Made by a program: the position numbers and the translations under genes. Under the pieces are notes generated by a model, which searched no databases, was not told the origin of the DNA, and was given only the letters and a program-made list of their open reading frames with translations. From positions 3,720,001-3,784,000 of the forward strand of contig NZ_CP031467.1 of the NCBI RefSeq assembly GCF_003368325.1: DNA of 64,000 nucleotides, given 5' to 3'. The stretch's first letter is position 1; each line of letters begins with the position of its first letter. Origin of the DNA: Paraburkholderia caffeinilytica. GTDB lineage: Bacteria > Pseudomonadota > Gammaproteobacteria > Burkholderiales > Burkholderiaceae. Below, in pieces: positions 8,984 through 17,480 of this stretch.

Positions 8984-10981
8984 TTACGCTTCGACACCTG
9001 CCGGTACCAGCTCCAAAGTGAGCACTTCGAAAGGCGAGAGGGGGATAGTCCGCGGCTCGTCCGCGTCCAGCACCGGCGGAACATGCGAGGCATGGCCGTG
9101 CCACAATTCGCGCGTCAGGAATCGTCCCGCCGCGCCGGCCGGCAATTCCAATTGCCGCCGCAAATCGAGCACAAAGCGCTTCGCCCGGCTGTCGGGATTG
9201 CGCAGGGTGATGATCGCCTTGACCGGCGACCATGCCGCCCAGCCGTATACCTCGAGATCATCTGGCGCACCGCCAATCCAGTGACTGTCGCGCAGCACGT
9301 CGGCGTTCGCCCTGGCCCACCTGGCAGACCCGGCGAGAACGTCCCAGTCGCCGTTGCTCAGCAGCGACGGCGTGATGTACAGTTCCTGCAGTTGTGCGCC
9401 GCTGCCAAAGTACGAATGCACTTCATTTGCGAAGTCCTTGCCTTGAGCGGTGTTCAACCGATCGTTGCACTGCGCGTAGATGATGCCGTGGAGCATCAGC
9501 GAGTTGAGTGGAAATAGCGGACTCCTGACTACGACATTGCGATAAGTCTGCGCGTCGCGGTAAGTGATCCAGCGTTCGCGATTGCTGCCCACGCCGGCCA
9601 GGTCGTCGTCCTTGCCGCCGCGCCAGATCGAATCAGCGTAGCGCAGCCAGAACGGCGACGGATAGGTGCCGACGGTGAGGTTGATGAAGGTATCGGGTTT
9701 CGTCGCGCGGATGTCCTCGATCAACTGGATCGCCGCGTCCCAATCGCTGCTGAAGCGGCTGTCCGGGACCACCGTGCGGACATTTCCAGTCCCATCGAAC
9801 TTGAAGTGATTGATGCCGTGCTCCGTGAGCAGTTCCATCACGGCTTCGTGGAAGCGTCGATAGTATTTCGGGCCGGAGAGCGCGAAGCGACCATCGGTGA
9901 TCTCGTATCCTGCGGCGCGGCCCCGCGTCACGCGTTCCTGCCGCGTCGAGCCATAGCCGCCCCACGGCGACAGCCACACGCCGGGCGCCGCGCCGTACCG
10001 GGCGGCGGCGTCGCGCAGCGGCACGAATCCATGCGGAAAATCCCGGGCGAAATGCCAACTGCCGCTGTAGTCGTCCCAGCCGTCATCGAAAAGGAAGGAG
10101 TCGAGTTGTACGCCGCGTTTGTCGTGCAACTCGCGGCCGATGGCGTCGATACGTTCGAGTGCTTGCTGCTGCGTGTACGGCGTAAGGTAGCCGATGTCGT
10201 ACCAGCAGTTGTAGTGCAGGAAGGGGCGGTACGGATGGGCTCGTTCGCGTTCGAGATAGGCTGCGAAATCGCGGCGCAGCTGGCCGTCGCGAGCCACGCC
10301 CGCCACCGCCGAGAAGATACTGGTCTTGCCCTTTCCCTGCGGCAGCGCCTGCGACACGATGAGCCTGACGGTGTCGCCGTGTACCTGGCTTTCCGACAAC
10401 GGAAGCTCGAAACCGAGGTAGACGTTGTCCGCGATCACCGGTGTTCCCTTGAACTCGCCGCCGGCTTGCGCACCGGCTGCCTGAGTCTGCAACAGCGAAA
10501 CGGTGGCAATGTGCTCGTCCTTGCCGATCGCGGTAATCGCCACTTGCAAGCGCAAGTACTGCGAGTTTTCGCGTTGCTCCACGCTCCACTCCACCCGCAG
10601 GCGATCCTGTTCGTCGCCGAGGACGGCATGCACGCGTCTGCCTGGGATCCGTTCTGCCAGCCGGGACGCCGTGGGATTTGCCGTCAGGATTTCTTCGTGC
10701 GGCGGCGCGAGCAGTTTCAGGTCGGCAACGCCCAGTGTGCGACCGTCGGCCAGCGATAGCGCAAACGGCGCGGTGACCGGCAGCGTGCGCACGTGCATGC
10801 GGTCGGTCAGGACGAAATCGGCCAGATGCTGATGCCTGATGGCCCAGTTCAAGGCGATCGCTGCGTTACCGAGAGAATGCCGGTCACCGTTTGTCTGGTA
10901 CGCGGGCATGCCCGGATGCGTGGACGCGGTCTCTTTGGTGTGCATGGAATAAGCCCGGGATGAGGCGGGTGCCTGATCCAT
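8984..10981 (-). CDS. Alpha-galactosidase-like glycoside hydrolase (clan GH-D)
   Basis: 665 aa with an N-terminal beta-sandwich (about 30-240) and a TIM barrel. Clan GH-D signatures are SFLFDDGWDDYSGSW (about 295-309), nucleophile Asp396 in HFKFDGTGN and acid/base Asp near 458 in WRGGKDDD. Likely hydrolyses terminal alpha-galactosides or a related alpha-linked sugar; GH36/GH27-type assignment is by motif only and the exact substrate is unknown. No secretion signal. The start is uncertain: ATG 10981 or ATG 10945, neither with a strong ribosome site. With the GH35 enzyme it forms a two-gene galactoside module lacking an obvious transporter or regulator in the window. Confidence 0.8.
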   Translation of the reverse strand: MDQAPASSRAYSMHTKETASTHPGMPAYQTNGDRHSLGNAAIALNWAIRHQHLADFVLTDRMHVRTLPVTAPFALSLADGRTLGVADLKLLAPPHEEILTANPTASRLAERIPGRRVHAVLGDEQDRLRVEWSVEQRENSQYLRLQVAITAIGKDEHIATVSLLQTQAAGAQAGGEFKGTPVIADNVYLGFELPLSESQVHGDTVRLIVSQALPQGKGKTSIFSAVAGVARDGQLRRDFAAYLERERAHPYRPFLHYNCWYDIGYLTPYTQQQALERIDAIGRELHDKRGVQLDSFLFDDGWDDYSGSWHFARDFPHGFVPLRDAAARYGAAPGVWLSPWGGYGSTRQERVTRGRAAGYEITDGRFALSGPKYYRRFHEAVMELLTEHGINHFKFDGTGNVRTVVPDSRFSSDWDAAIQLIEDIRATKPDTFINLTVGTYPSPFWLRYADSIWRGGKDDDLAGVGSNRERWITYRDAQTYRNVVVRSPLFPLNSLMLHGIIYAQCNDRLNTAQGKDFANEVHSYFGSGAQLQELYITPSLLSNGDWDVLAGSARWARANADVLRDSHWIGGAPDDLEVYGWAAWSPVKAIITLRNPDSRAKRFVLDLRRQLELPAGAAGRFLTRELWHGHASHVPPVLDADEPRTIPLSPFEVLTLELVPAGVEA

Positions 10982-11079
10982 AGAATACTTTCAGTCCGTA
11001 CGCGGGTGTATACGCAAGAATCATGGATCAATTCGGCAGTGCGTGGTGCAAATGGGCCTTTCCGTGAGAGTGGGAGCGG

Positions 11080-11096
11080 GCGCTTGTGCCAAGCGC
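11080..11096. promoter_or_regulatory. 7-bp inverted repeat upstream of alpha-galactosidase-like gene
   Basis: GCGCTTG-TGC-CAAGCGC is perfect and lies 99 bases upstream of the leftward GH-D start and 115 bases beyond the end of the leftward NTF2-like gene. It could be an operator or the NTF2 operon terminator; it has no T tract. Nothing else stands out in 10982-11211. Confidence 0.35.
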
Positions 11097-11211
11097 TTCC
11101 TGGGCACGCCAGAACGCGGCAGCGCGCTGCATCGCTCCCGCCGCTACCAGGTAGCGCAGGCGGTCGCCCGAGCCGACAACTTGCGCGTACTGTACTCCTC
11201 ACAGGTCTTAA

Positions 11212-11616
11212 TCAACGCGGCGCCGATTCATCCCCAACAAGCGTCGACTGGAAATGCAGTAGACGCCAGTCGCCGGACCGTTGGCGCCAGACTTCACCGA
11301 CATACGTGCAGGCGGACACTTCACGCGTCGCGTCGACCCGCAACCGCGCGCGCATGCGCTGAAACAAGCCGATGTACGCGATGTCGCCACCATCGGTGAA
11401 GCTGTTGATGGACGTCTGCACGTGCAGTACCTCCAGCGTCTCCGCAAAAAAACGGATGAGCTCCGCTTTTCCATGCACGAGACCCGTGGAATGCACGTAG
11501 ACCAGATCGTCGTCCAGCAGGCTTTCCAGCGCGGACAGTTCGCCGCTCGCCAGCAGCGAGGCGCGCTGGCTGTCCCGCTCGATCACGGCGTGTCGCGGTA
11601 GCGTGGCCAGCTTCAC
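11212..11616 (-). CDS. NTF2/SnoaL-like protein of aromatic catabolic operon
   Basis: 134 aa starting at GTG 11616, preceded by a perfect AGGAGG four bases away and overlapping the hydroxylase stop as GTGA. It has the cone-shaped alpha+beta NTF2-like pattern: helical N-terminus, then LLDDDLVYVHSTGLVHGKAELIRFF, DIAYIGLFQRMRA and WRLLHFQSTLVGDE. Members of this fold act as isomerases, cyclases or small-subunit-like helpers. Its strict coupling to the flavin hydroxylase suggests it acts on the hydroxylase product or substrate; no catalytic residues can be assigned. Confidence 0.8.
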   Translation of the reverse strand: MKLATLPRHAVIERDSQRASLLASGELSALESLLDDDLVYVHSTGLVHGKAELIRFFAETLEVLHVQTSINSFTDGGDIAYIGLFQRMRARLRVDATREVSACTYVGEVWRQRSGDWRLLHFQSTLVGDESAPR

Positions 11617-13223
11617 GACGCCTCCTGTGCAAGGGCCGGTACGTTCCGGTTCCACGCCGACATGAGGTCGCTGACGAGGGCCGGCGCATCGCCGCTGCCG
11701 AACAGGTAAAAGTCAGGCCGCACAAGGACCGCGTTACGGCCCAGCTGCCGGAACCAGCGCGCGTAGGTGCCGTCGATGTCCTCGGCGTCACATCGTTTCC
11801 CGACGCCGATCACGGTTGCGCCAATGTCGCTCAGGAACTGGCGCTGTCCGGCGCTCAGCGTGTCGGACGGGTCGTGTTCGTGGCCGATCAGGACGAAGCC
11901 CGATCCCGCGAGATCGTCGAAGCGACCGACCCGGTCCCGATACCGGATATGCCCTTGCACGCCGAGCCATCCGGCGGTCTCGTCGCCTTCGCGAACGAGT
12001 GGGGAATGGCCCAGGCGCGGAGCGGGCTCGCGCTGCTCGCCCCGCCCGGTATCGCTGCGCAGTTGCCGATCGCGTTCCTCGGCCTGACGCGGATCCAGCA
12101 CGCAGATGATCTGGCCGAGCATCACCGCAAACTCGACGAGCACGCACGCAGGTTCCCGCCGTTCCATCCCATAGCTGTCCAGCAGTGTCTCCGTTGCCCG
12201 GCCGCGCAGAACTGCATCGAGGCGCCATGCCAGTGCGGCGACGTCGCGCAGGCCCGCACAGAGCCCTTGAGCCGCAAAGGGCGGCGTGAGATGCGCGGCG
12301 TCTCCGGCGATCATCAGTCTTCCACGCCTCCATATCTCCGCAACGGCCGCGCCGAACGTATAGACGGCGTGGCGCTCCAGAACCGCGTTGGACGGTGTCC
12401 AGCCCCAGCGTTCCAGGCGCGCCCAGGCGGCTTGCGCATTGTTGTGCTCATCCTTGCGTTCGCCGTCGAGCATCATGAATTCGAAGCGGCGGCGCCCGGG
12501 GCCGCCGGGCACCATCGTGGTGGGCCGCTGCGGATCGCAGATCTGGATCACGTCCGCATTCCACTGCGAAGGGTCGCGTGGCAGCAGATCGACCACGAGC
12601 CAGTCCGCAGCAAAGCCCAGGTTCTCGAGCGACGCACCCATCGCATTGCGCACGAAGCTGCCGGCGCCGTCGCATCCCACGACGTAACGTGCCGCGATAT
12701 GAAGCGGTTCGCCTGCCGTGTCTCCGGTCGGCCGTGTTTCGAGCACGACCTTGTCGCGATGCTCGATCGCGCCCACGACGGTGAGATTGCGATGAACCGT
12801 CACCTGCTGCCCATACGCGTGACAGACCCTGTCGTCGAGCAGACGTTCGAGATCGGGCTGGCTGAACCCGCAGCGCCTGGGCCAGCCCGAAGCACCGATC
12901 TCGTCGAGTCCGGGAAAGGCCGTCAGCAATTCACCCTTGCCGTTGCGCCATTCATAGACCTGACTCAGGCAGGTGGCGGCTTCGAATTCGTCCATGATCC
13001 CGAGCGACTGAAGGATGCGCAGCGCCTCGTGATCGAGACTCACGGCGCGCGGCAGCCCATACAGATCGGGCCAACGCTCTACCACGACGACCCGGTGCCC
13101 GTACTGTGCGAGCTTCAACGCCAACGCTTGCCCCACTGGCCCGTAGCCGACGACGGCTACGTCGGCTATTTCGGTCACGTCCGCGGACAGGTTGTCGTCG
13201 TGATGCGCTGAGATAGATACCAC
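11613..13223 (-). CDS. FAD-dependent aromatic hydroxylase (MhpA-like, class A)
   Basis: 536 aa from GTG 13223, with GGAG seven bases upstream. It carries GxGxxG (GYGPVG, 26-31), the DG motif (GCDGAGS, about 184-189) and GDAAHLTPPFAAQGLCAGLRD (about 307-325), followed by a thioredoxin-like C-terminal domain, the layout of 3-(3-hydroxyphenyl)propionate and phenol hydroxylases. It should add a hydroxyl group to a phenolic acid using NAD(P)H and O2 to give a catechol for the extradiol dioxygenase encoded across the divergent promoter. The leftward operon order is MFS, hydroxylase, NTF2-like. The substrate is not readable from sequence. Confidence 0.9.
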   Translation of the reverse strand: MVSISAHHDDNLSADVTEIADVAVVGYGPVGQALALKLAQYGHRVVVVERWPDLYGLPRAVSLDHEALRILQSLGIMDEFEAATCLSQVYEWRNGKGELLTAFPGLDEIGASGWPRRCGFSQPDLERLLDDRVCHAYGQQVTVHRNLTVVGAIEHRDKVVLETRPTGDTAGEPLHIAARYVVGCDGAGSFVRNAMGASLENLGFAADWLVVDLLPRDPSQWNADVIQICDPQRPTTMVPGGPGRRRFEFMMLDGERKDEHNNAQAAWARLERWGWTPSNAVLERHAVYTFGAAVAEIWRRGRLMIAGDAAHLTPPFAAQGLCAGLRDVAALAWRLDAVLRGRATETLLDSYGMERREPACVLVEFAVMLGQIICVLDPRQAEERDRQLRSDTGRGEQREPAPRLGHSPLVREGDETAGWLGVQGHIRYRDRVGRFDDLAGSGFVLIGHEHDPSDTLSAGQRQFLSDIGATVIGVGKRCDAEDIDGTYARWFRQLGRNAVLVRPDFYLFGSGDAPALVSDLMSAWNRNVPALAQEAS

Positions 13224-13288
13224 TGCATGTCTCCAATAGGTGATTGTCGGTGCGGCGAAGGCGATGCCGGACGCCCGCAACGGATCCT

Positions 13289-14533
13289 TCAAGGCAAGGT
13301 GTTTGCCGGAGTCTCTTCGATATGCGCGGAGAGATGCGGCTCGCGTACGCCGAACGCCACGATCGCCGCGCCCACGGTGGTCGCGATCAACGCGATCACG
13401 GGAATGACGGTGATGCCCATCACGTGCGCGAGGGCACCGGCCATGGCGGGCGCCAATGCGCCGCCGACTATTTCGCCCAGACCGACCACGACACCTGTAG
13501 CCGAAGCGGCGAGCCGCGCGGGAACGGCGGCGCTCGTGAGCGGGCCCACGGTGATCGCAACGGCGCCCGAGTTCATGAACGTGATGATGAACAGTACCGC
13601 GAAGAGCTTGAGCGGCTCGGCGCCGATTGTCGGCAGGACCCATAGCGCGGCCAGTTCCGTGACCAGCGCTATCAGCAGCATCGGCTTGCGCCCGAACCGG
13701 TCGGACAGCGCCGGAATCGCGACCATGCCGATGAAGCTACCGACGCCCTGACCGGTCAGCACCATGCCCATCTGATCCAGGCTCAGTTTGATGTGGTCGG
13801 TCAGGTAATTGGGCATGAAGGCGGACAGCGTGATCAGGCAGGTCAGATAGCACAGCATGGCCGCTGTGTTCACCAGCACGGCGCGGTGCGTGAGAACGGC
13901 GCGCCATTCCTTCGGCACTTCTCGCGAGTCGGGCGCCGCGCGTTTCGGATCGCGCAGCACGCGCGCCATGACCACGGCGAGCAACAGGCCCGGCAGCGCG
14001 ACTGCCGCGAACACGTAATGCCAGCTGGGCATCACCTTGAGCAGGCCGATGGCGATCACGGGACCGAGCCCCAGGCCGACAAGCGGCTGCGCCGTCTGCT
14101 GCAGGCCCACGTTCAGTCCGACGCGAGCCGGCTTCGACGCATTCACCGTCGCGACAATGCTGGCCGGCATATACGCGCCTTCCGCGAGCCCCATGACGGA
14201 ACGGATGACGAGCAGGCTCACGAGGCCCGTCGCGAAGCCTGTCGTCGCGACCAGCAGCGAAAAGATCACCATGGCGGGCACCAGCACCCGTGCGGGACCT
14301 ACGCGATCCGTGAGCCGGCCGCTGAGAATCGACGCCAGTCCCCAGGTTAGTGCAAGCGCCGCGGAGATCAGGCCCAGGTCCTGGTAACCGAGCCCGAGTT
14401 CCTTCTGCATCACCGGGAACAGCGGATTGATGATGAAGCGGTCGAGTCCGACCATTCCCAGGCCGAGTGCGAGCACGCTGACGGCCTTGAATTCGTATTT
14501 CGGATCGGGAACTGCGGCGGTTTGCGGTTGCAT
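13289..14533 (-). CDS. MFS transporter of aromatic catabolic cluster
   Basis: 414 aa with 12 predicted membrane segments and the MFS loop motifs GRLTDRVGPARVLV (loop 2-3) and SDRFGRKPMLL (loop 8-9). First segment includes GLGMVGLDRFIINPLFPVM, in the style of aromatic-acid and organic-anion importers. It lies 65 bases upstream of the hydroxylase in the same direction and probably imports its substrate across the inner membrane. Confidence 0.88.
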   Translation of the reverse strand: MQPQTAAVPDPKYEFKAVSVLALGLGMVGLDRFIINPLFPVMQKELGLGYQDLGLISAALALTWGLASILSGRLTDRVGPARVLVPAMVIFSLLVATTGFATGLVSLLVIRSVMGLAEGAYMPASIVATVNASKPARVGLNVGLQQTAQPLVGLGLGPVIAIGLLKVMPSWHYVFAAVALPGLLLAVVMARVLRDPKRAAPDSREVPKEWRAVLTHRAVLVNTAAMLCYLTCLITLSAFMPNYLTDHIKLSLDQMGMVLTGQGVGSFIGMVAIPALSDRFGRKPMLLIALVTELAALWVLPTIGAEPLKLFAVLFIITFMNSGAVAITVGPLTSAAVPARLAASATGVVVGLGEIVGGALAPAMAGALAHVMGITVIPVIALIATTVGAAIVAFGVREPHLSAHIEETPANTLP

Positions 14534-14671
14534 CGGGGCGTCTCTCCAGTGTCATGCAGGATGGTTGTTGTCGGATTGCGGGCAAAGTTCGCCCCTGCCG
14601 CGTCTTGCGCAGCATGTGGATCGTGGTGAGGAAAGGGCGGAGCTGCGCCCTGCGGACTTAGCGCTCCCGCA

Positions 14672-15403
14672 TCACGGGCTTTGCTTCTTGCGGACGCCGC
14701 GGCGTCCCGCACCGCCAGACGTCGCGTCGTCGTTGAAGGCGGCCTTCAGGATGATTCCCGTGGTCGCCCAGAAATGCTCGCCGAGCAGCCGGGTCGCGAG
14801 TTCGGCGTCGCGGGCCATCGCCGCATCCATCAACTCGCGATGTTCCTTCATCGCGTCACGGTTTTTCTCCGACGTGTGTTGCTCCGCCAGGTTGCGATAG
14901 CGCTCCGACTGGTCGTGTAGCAGGCGGCACAGGCGCAGCGTCCAGGGCGACGCGCATCCCGCCACGAGCGCCTCGTGAAACTGCCGGTGCACCGTCGCCC
15001 ACGCTTCGTGCAGTTCTGGCGAGCTGGGCGGTGGCGTCCTCTGAAGACGGTGGAAGGCGGAGAGCACGTTGGATTCCCAGTCGACACTGCCGCGCGCGAG
15101 CGCCAGACGCAATGCGCCGCATTCCACCTCGACGCGCGTCTGCGTGAGGTCCATGAGGTCTTCGCGCGAAACCGGCGTGACGCAGAAGCCGCGCTGATCC
15201 TCGGAGTCGACGAGGCCGTCCGTCACAAGGCGCGAGAGCGCCTCACGGATGGCGGTCGCGCCAATGTCGTAGCGCTCGCTGAGCACCTGGATGCGCAGCC
15301 GTTCCGCCGGGCGCAATTGTCCGGAAAGGATATCCCCGCGTAAGCGGTCAACGGCAAGCGACGTCAGGCTTTTCCCGCCAGGAGATGACACGGTGTTTTG
15401 CAT
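14672..15403 (-). CDS. GntR-family regulator, FCD subgroup
   Basis: 243 aa from ATG 15403 (MQNTVSSPGGKSLTSLAVDRLRG); the frame extends 22 codons further but lacks homology there. The winged helix spans about 13-75 (DILSGQLRPAERL, YDIGATAIREALSRLVTDGLV), and the C-terminal FCD all-helical domain has the metal/effector-site histidines typical of FadR-like proteins (HRQFHEALV, EHRELMDA). Likely an acid-responsive repressor of the flanking hydroxylase and meta-cleavage operons, since it sits between them facing the dioxygenase promoter. Confidence 0.9.
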   Translation of the reverse strand: MQNTVSSPGGKSLTSLAVDRLRGDILSGQLRPAERLRIQVLSERYDIGATAIREALSRLVTDGLVDSEDQRGFCVTPVSREDLMDLTQTRVEVECGALRLALARGSVDWESNVLSAFHRLQRTPPPSSPELHEAWATVHRQFHEALVAGCASPWTLRLCRLLHDQSERYRNLAEQHTSEKNRDAMKEHRELMDAAMARDAELATRLLGEHFWATTGIILKAAFNDDATSGGAGRRGVRKKQSP

Positions 15404-15602
15404 GAAATGAACGATTCCAGGGTGATGAGGCTTGCGACGATTCTCGCCTCGGCAATCCATGTTCGTCAAGATTATGGAATTCCCTATGTTTTATCGATTT
15501 TATTTTAGATAATCTTCGATTGTAGATTTTGTAGATTTTATCGGGTGCCGCGGCGCGACGCCGAAGCGGACGTCCCGGTTGACAGAAGAAGGAGACTCTT
15601 TC
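15404..15602. promoter_or_regulatory. AT-rich divergent control region with tandem repeat
   Basis: The 199 bases between the GntR gene and the dioxygenase are unusually AT-rich (15476-15540). They contain a perfect tandem 9-base repeat TGTAGATTT at 15521-15529 and 15530-15538, and a preceding TCTTCGATTGTAGA stretch. This is the natural site for the neighbouring GntR regulator. Confidence 0.5.
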
Positions 15603-16535
15603 GTGATTACAGTGCAAGACATTGCCTTCGTGCGTTATCAGGTCACCGACCTCGATCGCATGGAGGGCTTTCTGCTCGACTTCGGCCTGCATCGGGCCGC
15701 GCGCACCGAAGGCGCGCTCTACATGCGTGCTGCGGGCACCGCCCATCACGCGCATGTGAGCGAACTGGGGGCGGGAAATGCGACCGTCGGCTTCGGACTT
15801 TATGCACGCGACGCGGCGGACCTGCAGCGTCTTGCTGCGCATCTCGGCGTGCCGGTGGAAGACAACCCCGAGCCGGGCGGCGGCTGTCGCGTGCGTTTTC
15901 GCGACCCGGACGGCTTCGTCATCGACGTTCTGCATGGCGATGCGCGGCACGCGCCTTTGCCCGTGCGTGAGCCGGTCGCGATGAACTTCGGCGGCACGCG
16001 GCAGCGTCTGGGGGAGACCGTGCGTCTGACGCCGCGCCCCAGCGCTGTCATGAGGCTCGGGCACGTTGCGCTTCAGGTCCGCGACTTTCCGGCAATGCTG
16101 GCGTTCTATCGCGACGTGCTGGGCTTTCGCGTTTCGGACACGTATTGGGCCGGCGCCGAGCAGAACACGATCGCCGCGTTCATGCACTGCGGACTCGGCG
16201 GCCAGTGGACGGACCACCATACGGTCGCCCTGATCGCCGCGCAGGACGGCCGCGCCCGCTTCGACCACGCCGCCTTCGAGGTGATGGATATCGACGACGT
16301 CATGCTCGGCGGCGAGTACCTGAGGTCGCGCGGTTACCAGCATTCCTGGGGCGTGGGCCGCCATGTCCAGGGCAGCCAGATCTTCGACTACTGGCGCGAT
16401 CCGTTCGGAAACAAGATCGAGCATTGGACTGACGGCGACCTCGTCAACGACAGCACGCCGGTCGGGCATGCCCCGATGTCTCCCGACGAGTTGCGTCAAT
16501 GGGCGCCGCCCTTGACGCCCGAATTCTTCGCATGA
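15603..16535 (+). CDS. Type I extradiol ring-cleavage dioxygenase (two VOC domains)
   Basis: 310 aa from GTG 15603 with AAGGAG upstream. Two VOC modules: an N-terminal one (about 4-115) that has lost the metal, and a catalytic C-terminal one with the 2-His-1-carboxylate Fe(II) ligands His154 (RLGHVALQV), His222 (FDHAAFE) and Glu273 (GNKIEHW), plus FDYWRDPFGN. It should open a catechol next to one hydroxyl (meta cleavage). First gene of the rightward operon dioxygenase, FAH hydrolase, aldehyde dehydrogenase, ADC-family enzyme. It belongs with the 2,3-dihydroxybiphenyl/catechol 2,3-dioxygenase group, but the substrate is not assignable. Confidence 0.9.
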   Translation: MITVQDIAFVRYQVTDLDRMEGFLLDFGLHRAARTEGALYMRAAGTAHHAHVSELGAGNATVGFGLYARDAADLQRLAAHLGVPVEDNPEPGGGCRVRFRDPDGFVIDVLHGDARHAPLPVREPVAMNFGGTRQRLGETVRLTPRPSAVMRLGHVALQVRDFPAMLAFYRDVLGFRVSDTYWAGAEQNTIAAFMHCGLGGQWTDHHTVALIAAQDGRARFDHAAFEVMDIDDVMLGGEYLRSRGYQHSWGVGRHVQGSQIFDYWRDPFGNKIEHWTDGDLVNDSTPVGHAPMSPDELRQWAPPLTPEFFA

Positions 16536-16572
16536 ACCCCATTCCACGACTTTTTCCGTAGGAGCGCTCTGT

Positions 16573-17436
16573 ATGAAACTTGCCCGCTACACCCTTGGCG
16601 GTGTCACTACCATCGGCGCCGTTGCCGGCGACCGCGTTGTCGCGTTGACGGAGCTCGACCCCTCGGCCCCCGGCACGATCCGCGAAGTGCTGGCAGCTGG
16701 GCCCGCATTGCTGGACCGTCTCGAGCGGGCGCTTGCCGATGCGCGCAGCGGTGTACCGCTTGCGGACGTGAAGCTCGAAGCGCCGATTCCCGATGCCCAG
16801 AAGTACCTCGCCATCGGCATGAACTATCACGATCACGCTGAAGAGGCCGCGCGTGCCGGCATACCGGTTCCGGCGCACCAGTTGTGGTTCAACAAGCAGG
16901 TGACCTGCATCAACGGGCCGTTCGATCCGATCTGCAAGCCCAAGGTGTCGGACAAGATGGACTACGAGGCGGAACTGGGCGTCGTGATCGGCAGGCGTTG
17001 CCGCTATGTGAGCGTCCAGGATGCCGCCAGCGTGGTGGGCGGCTACTTCGTCGCGAACGATGTGACCGCGCGCGACTGGCAGTTCAAAAGCCCGACCTTC
17101 ACGCTGGGCAAGTCGTTCGACACTCACGGCCCGATCGGACCGTGGATCACCACCGCAGACGAGATTGCCGATCCTCACGCGTTGCAAATGAAGCTGTGGG
17201 TGAATGGCGAACTGCGCCAGAGCGCGAGCACGGGCGGCATGATCTACAACATCTGGGAGCAGATTCACGAGCTCTCGCAGGTGATGACGCTCGAGCCCGG
17301 CGATCTCATCGCCACGGGCACCTGCGCGAACGTGGGCATTGCGCTTGGCAAGTTTCTCCAGCCCGGCGATGTGGTTCGGGTCGAAATTGACCGGCTCGGT
17401 CATATCGAGAACACAGTCGCCGCCGAATCCGTTTGA
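16573..17436 (+). CDS. Fumarylacetoacetate hydrolase (FAH) family protein
   Basis: 287 aa, full length for the FAHD/HpaG type. The catalytic FAH fold begins near residue 75 (KYLAIGMNYHDHAEEA) with the Mg-binding acidic residues in KMDYEAELGVVIGR and NDVTARDWQ, then GKSFDTHGPIGPWI and LEPGDLIATGTCANVG. In meta pathways such enzymes hydrolyse, hydrate, isomerise or decarboxylate the ring-cleavage product. It starts 37 bases after the dioxygenase (GTAGGAGC upstream) and is co-transcribed with it. Confidence 0.92.
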   Translation: MKLARYTLGGVTTIGAVAGDRVVALTELDPSAPGTIREVLAAGPALLDRLERALADARSGVPLADVKLEAPIPDAQKYLAIGMNYHDHAEEAARAGIPVPAHQLWFNKQVTCINGPFDPICKPKVSDKMDYEAELGVVIGRRCRYVSVQDAASVVGGYFVANDVTARDWQFKSPTFTLGKSFDTHGPIGPWITTADEIADPHALQMKLWVNGELRQSASTGGMIYNIWEQIHELSQVMTLEPGDLIATGTCANVGIALGKFLQPGDVVRVEIDRLGHIENTVAAESV

Positions 17437-17480
17437 ACAGCAGATACGGCGCATTCCTTAAAAGACAGGAATCCATATAA

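Noticed and set aside
8984..10981. Secreted enterotoxin-like annotation for the GH-D protein
   Set aside because: The residues and layout are those of an alpha-galactosidase-type barrel and there is no signal peptide.
15348..16547. About 400-codon frame antisense to the extradiol dioxygenase
   Set aside because: No domain, and it covers the AT-rich promoter and a well-supported gene on the other strand.
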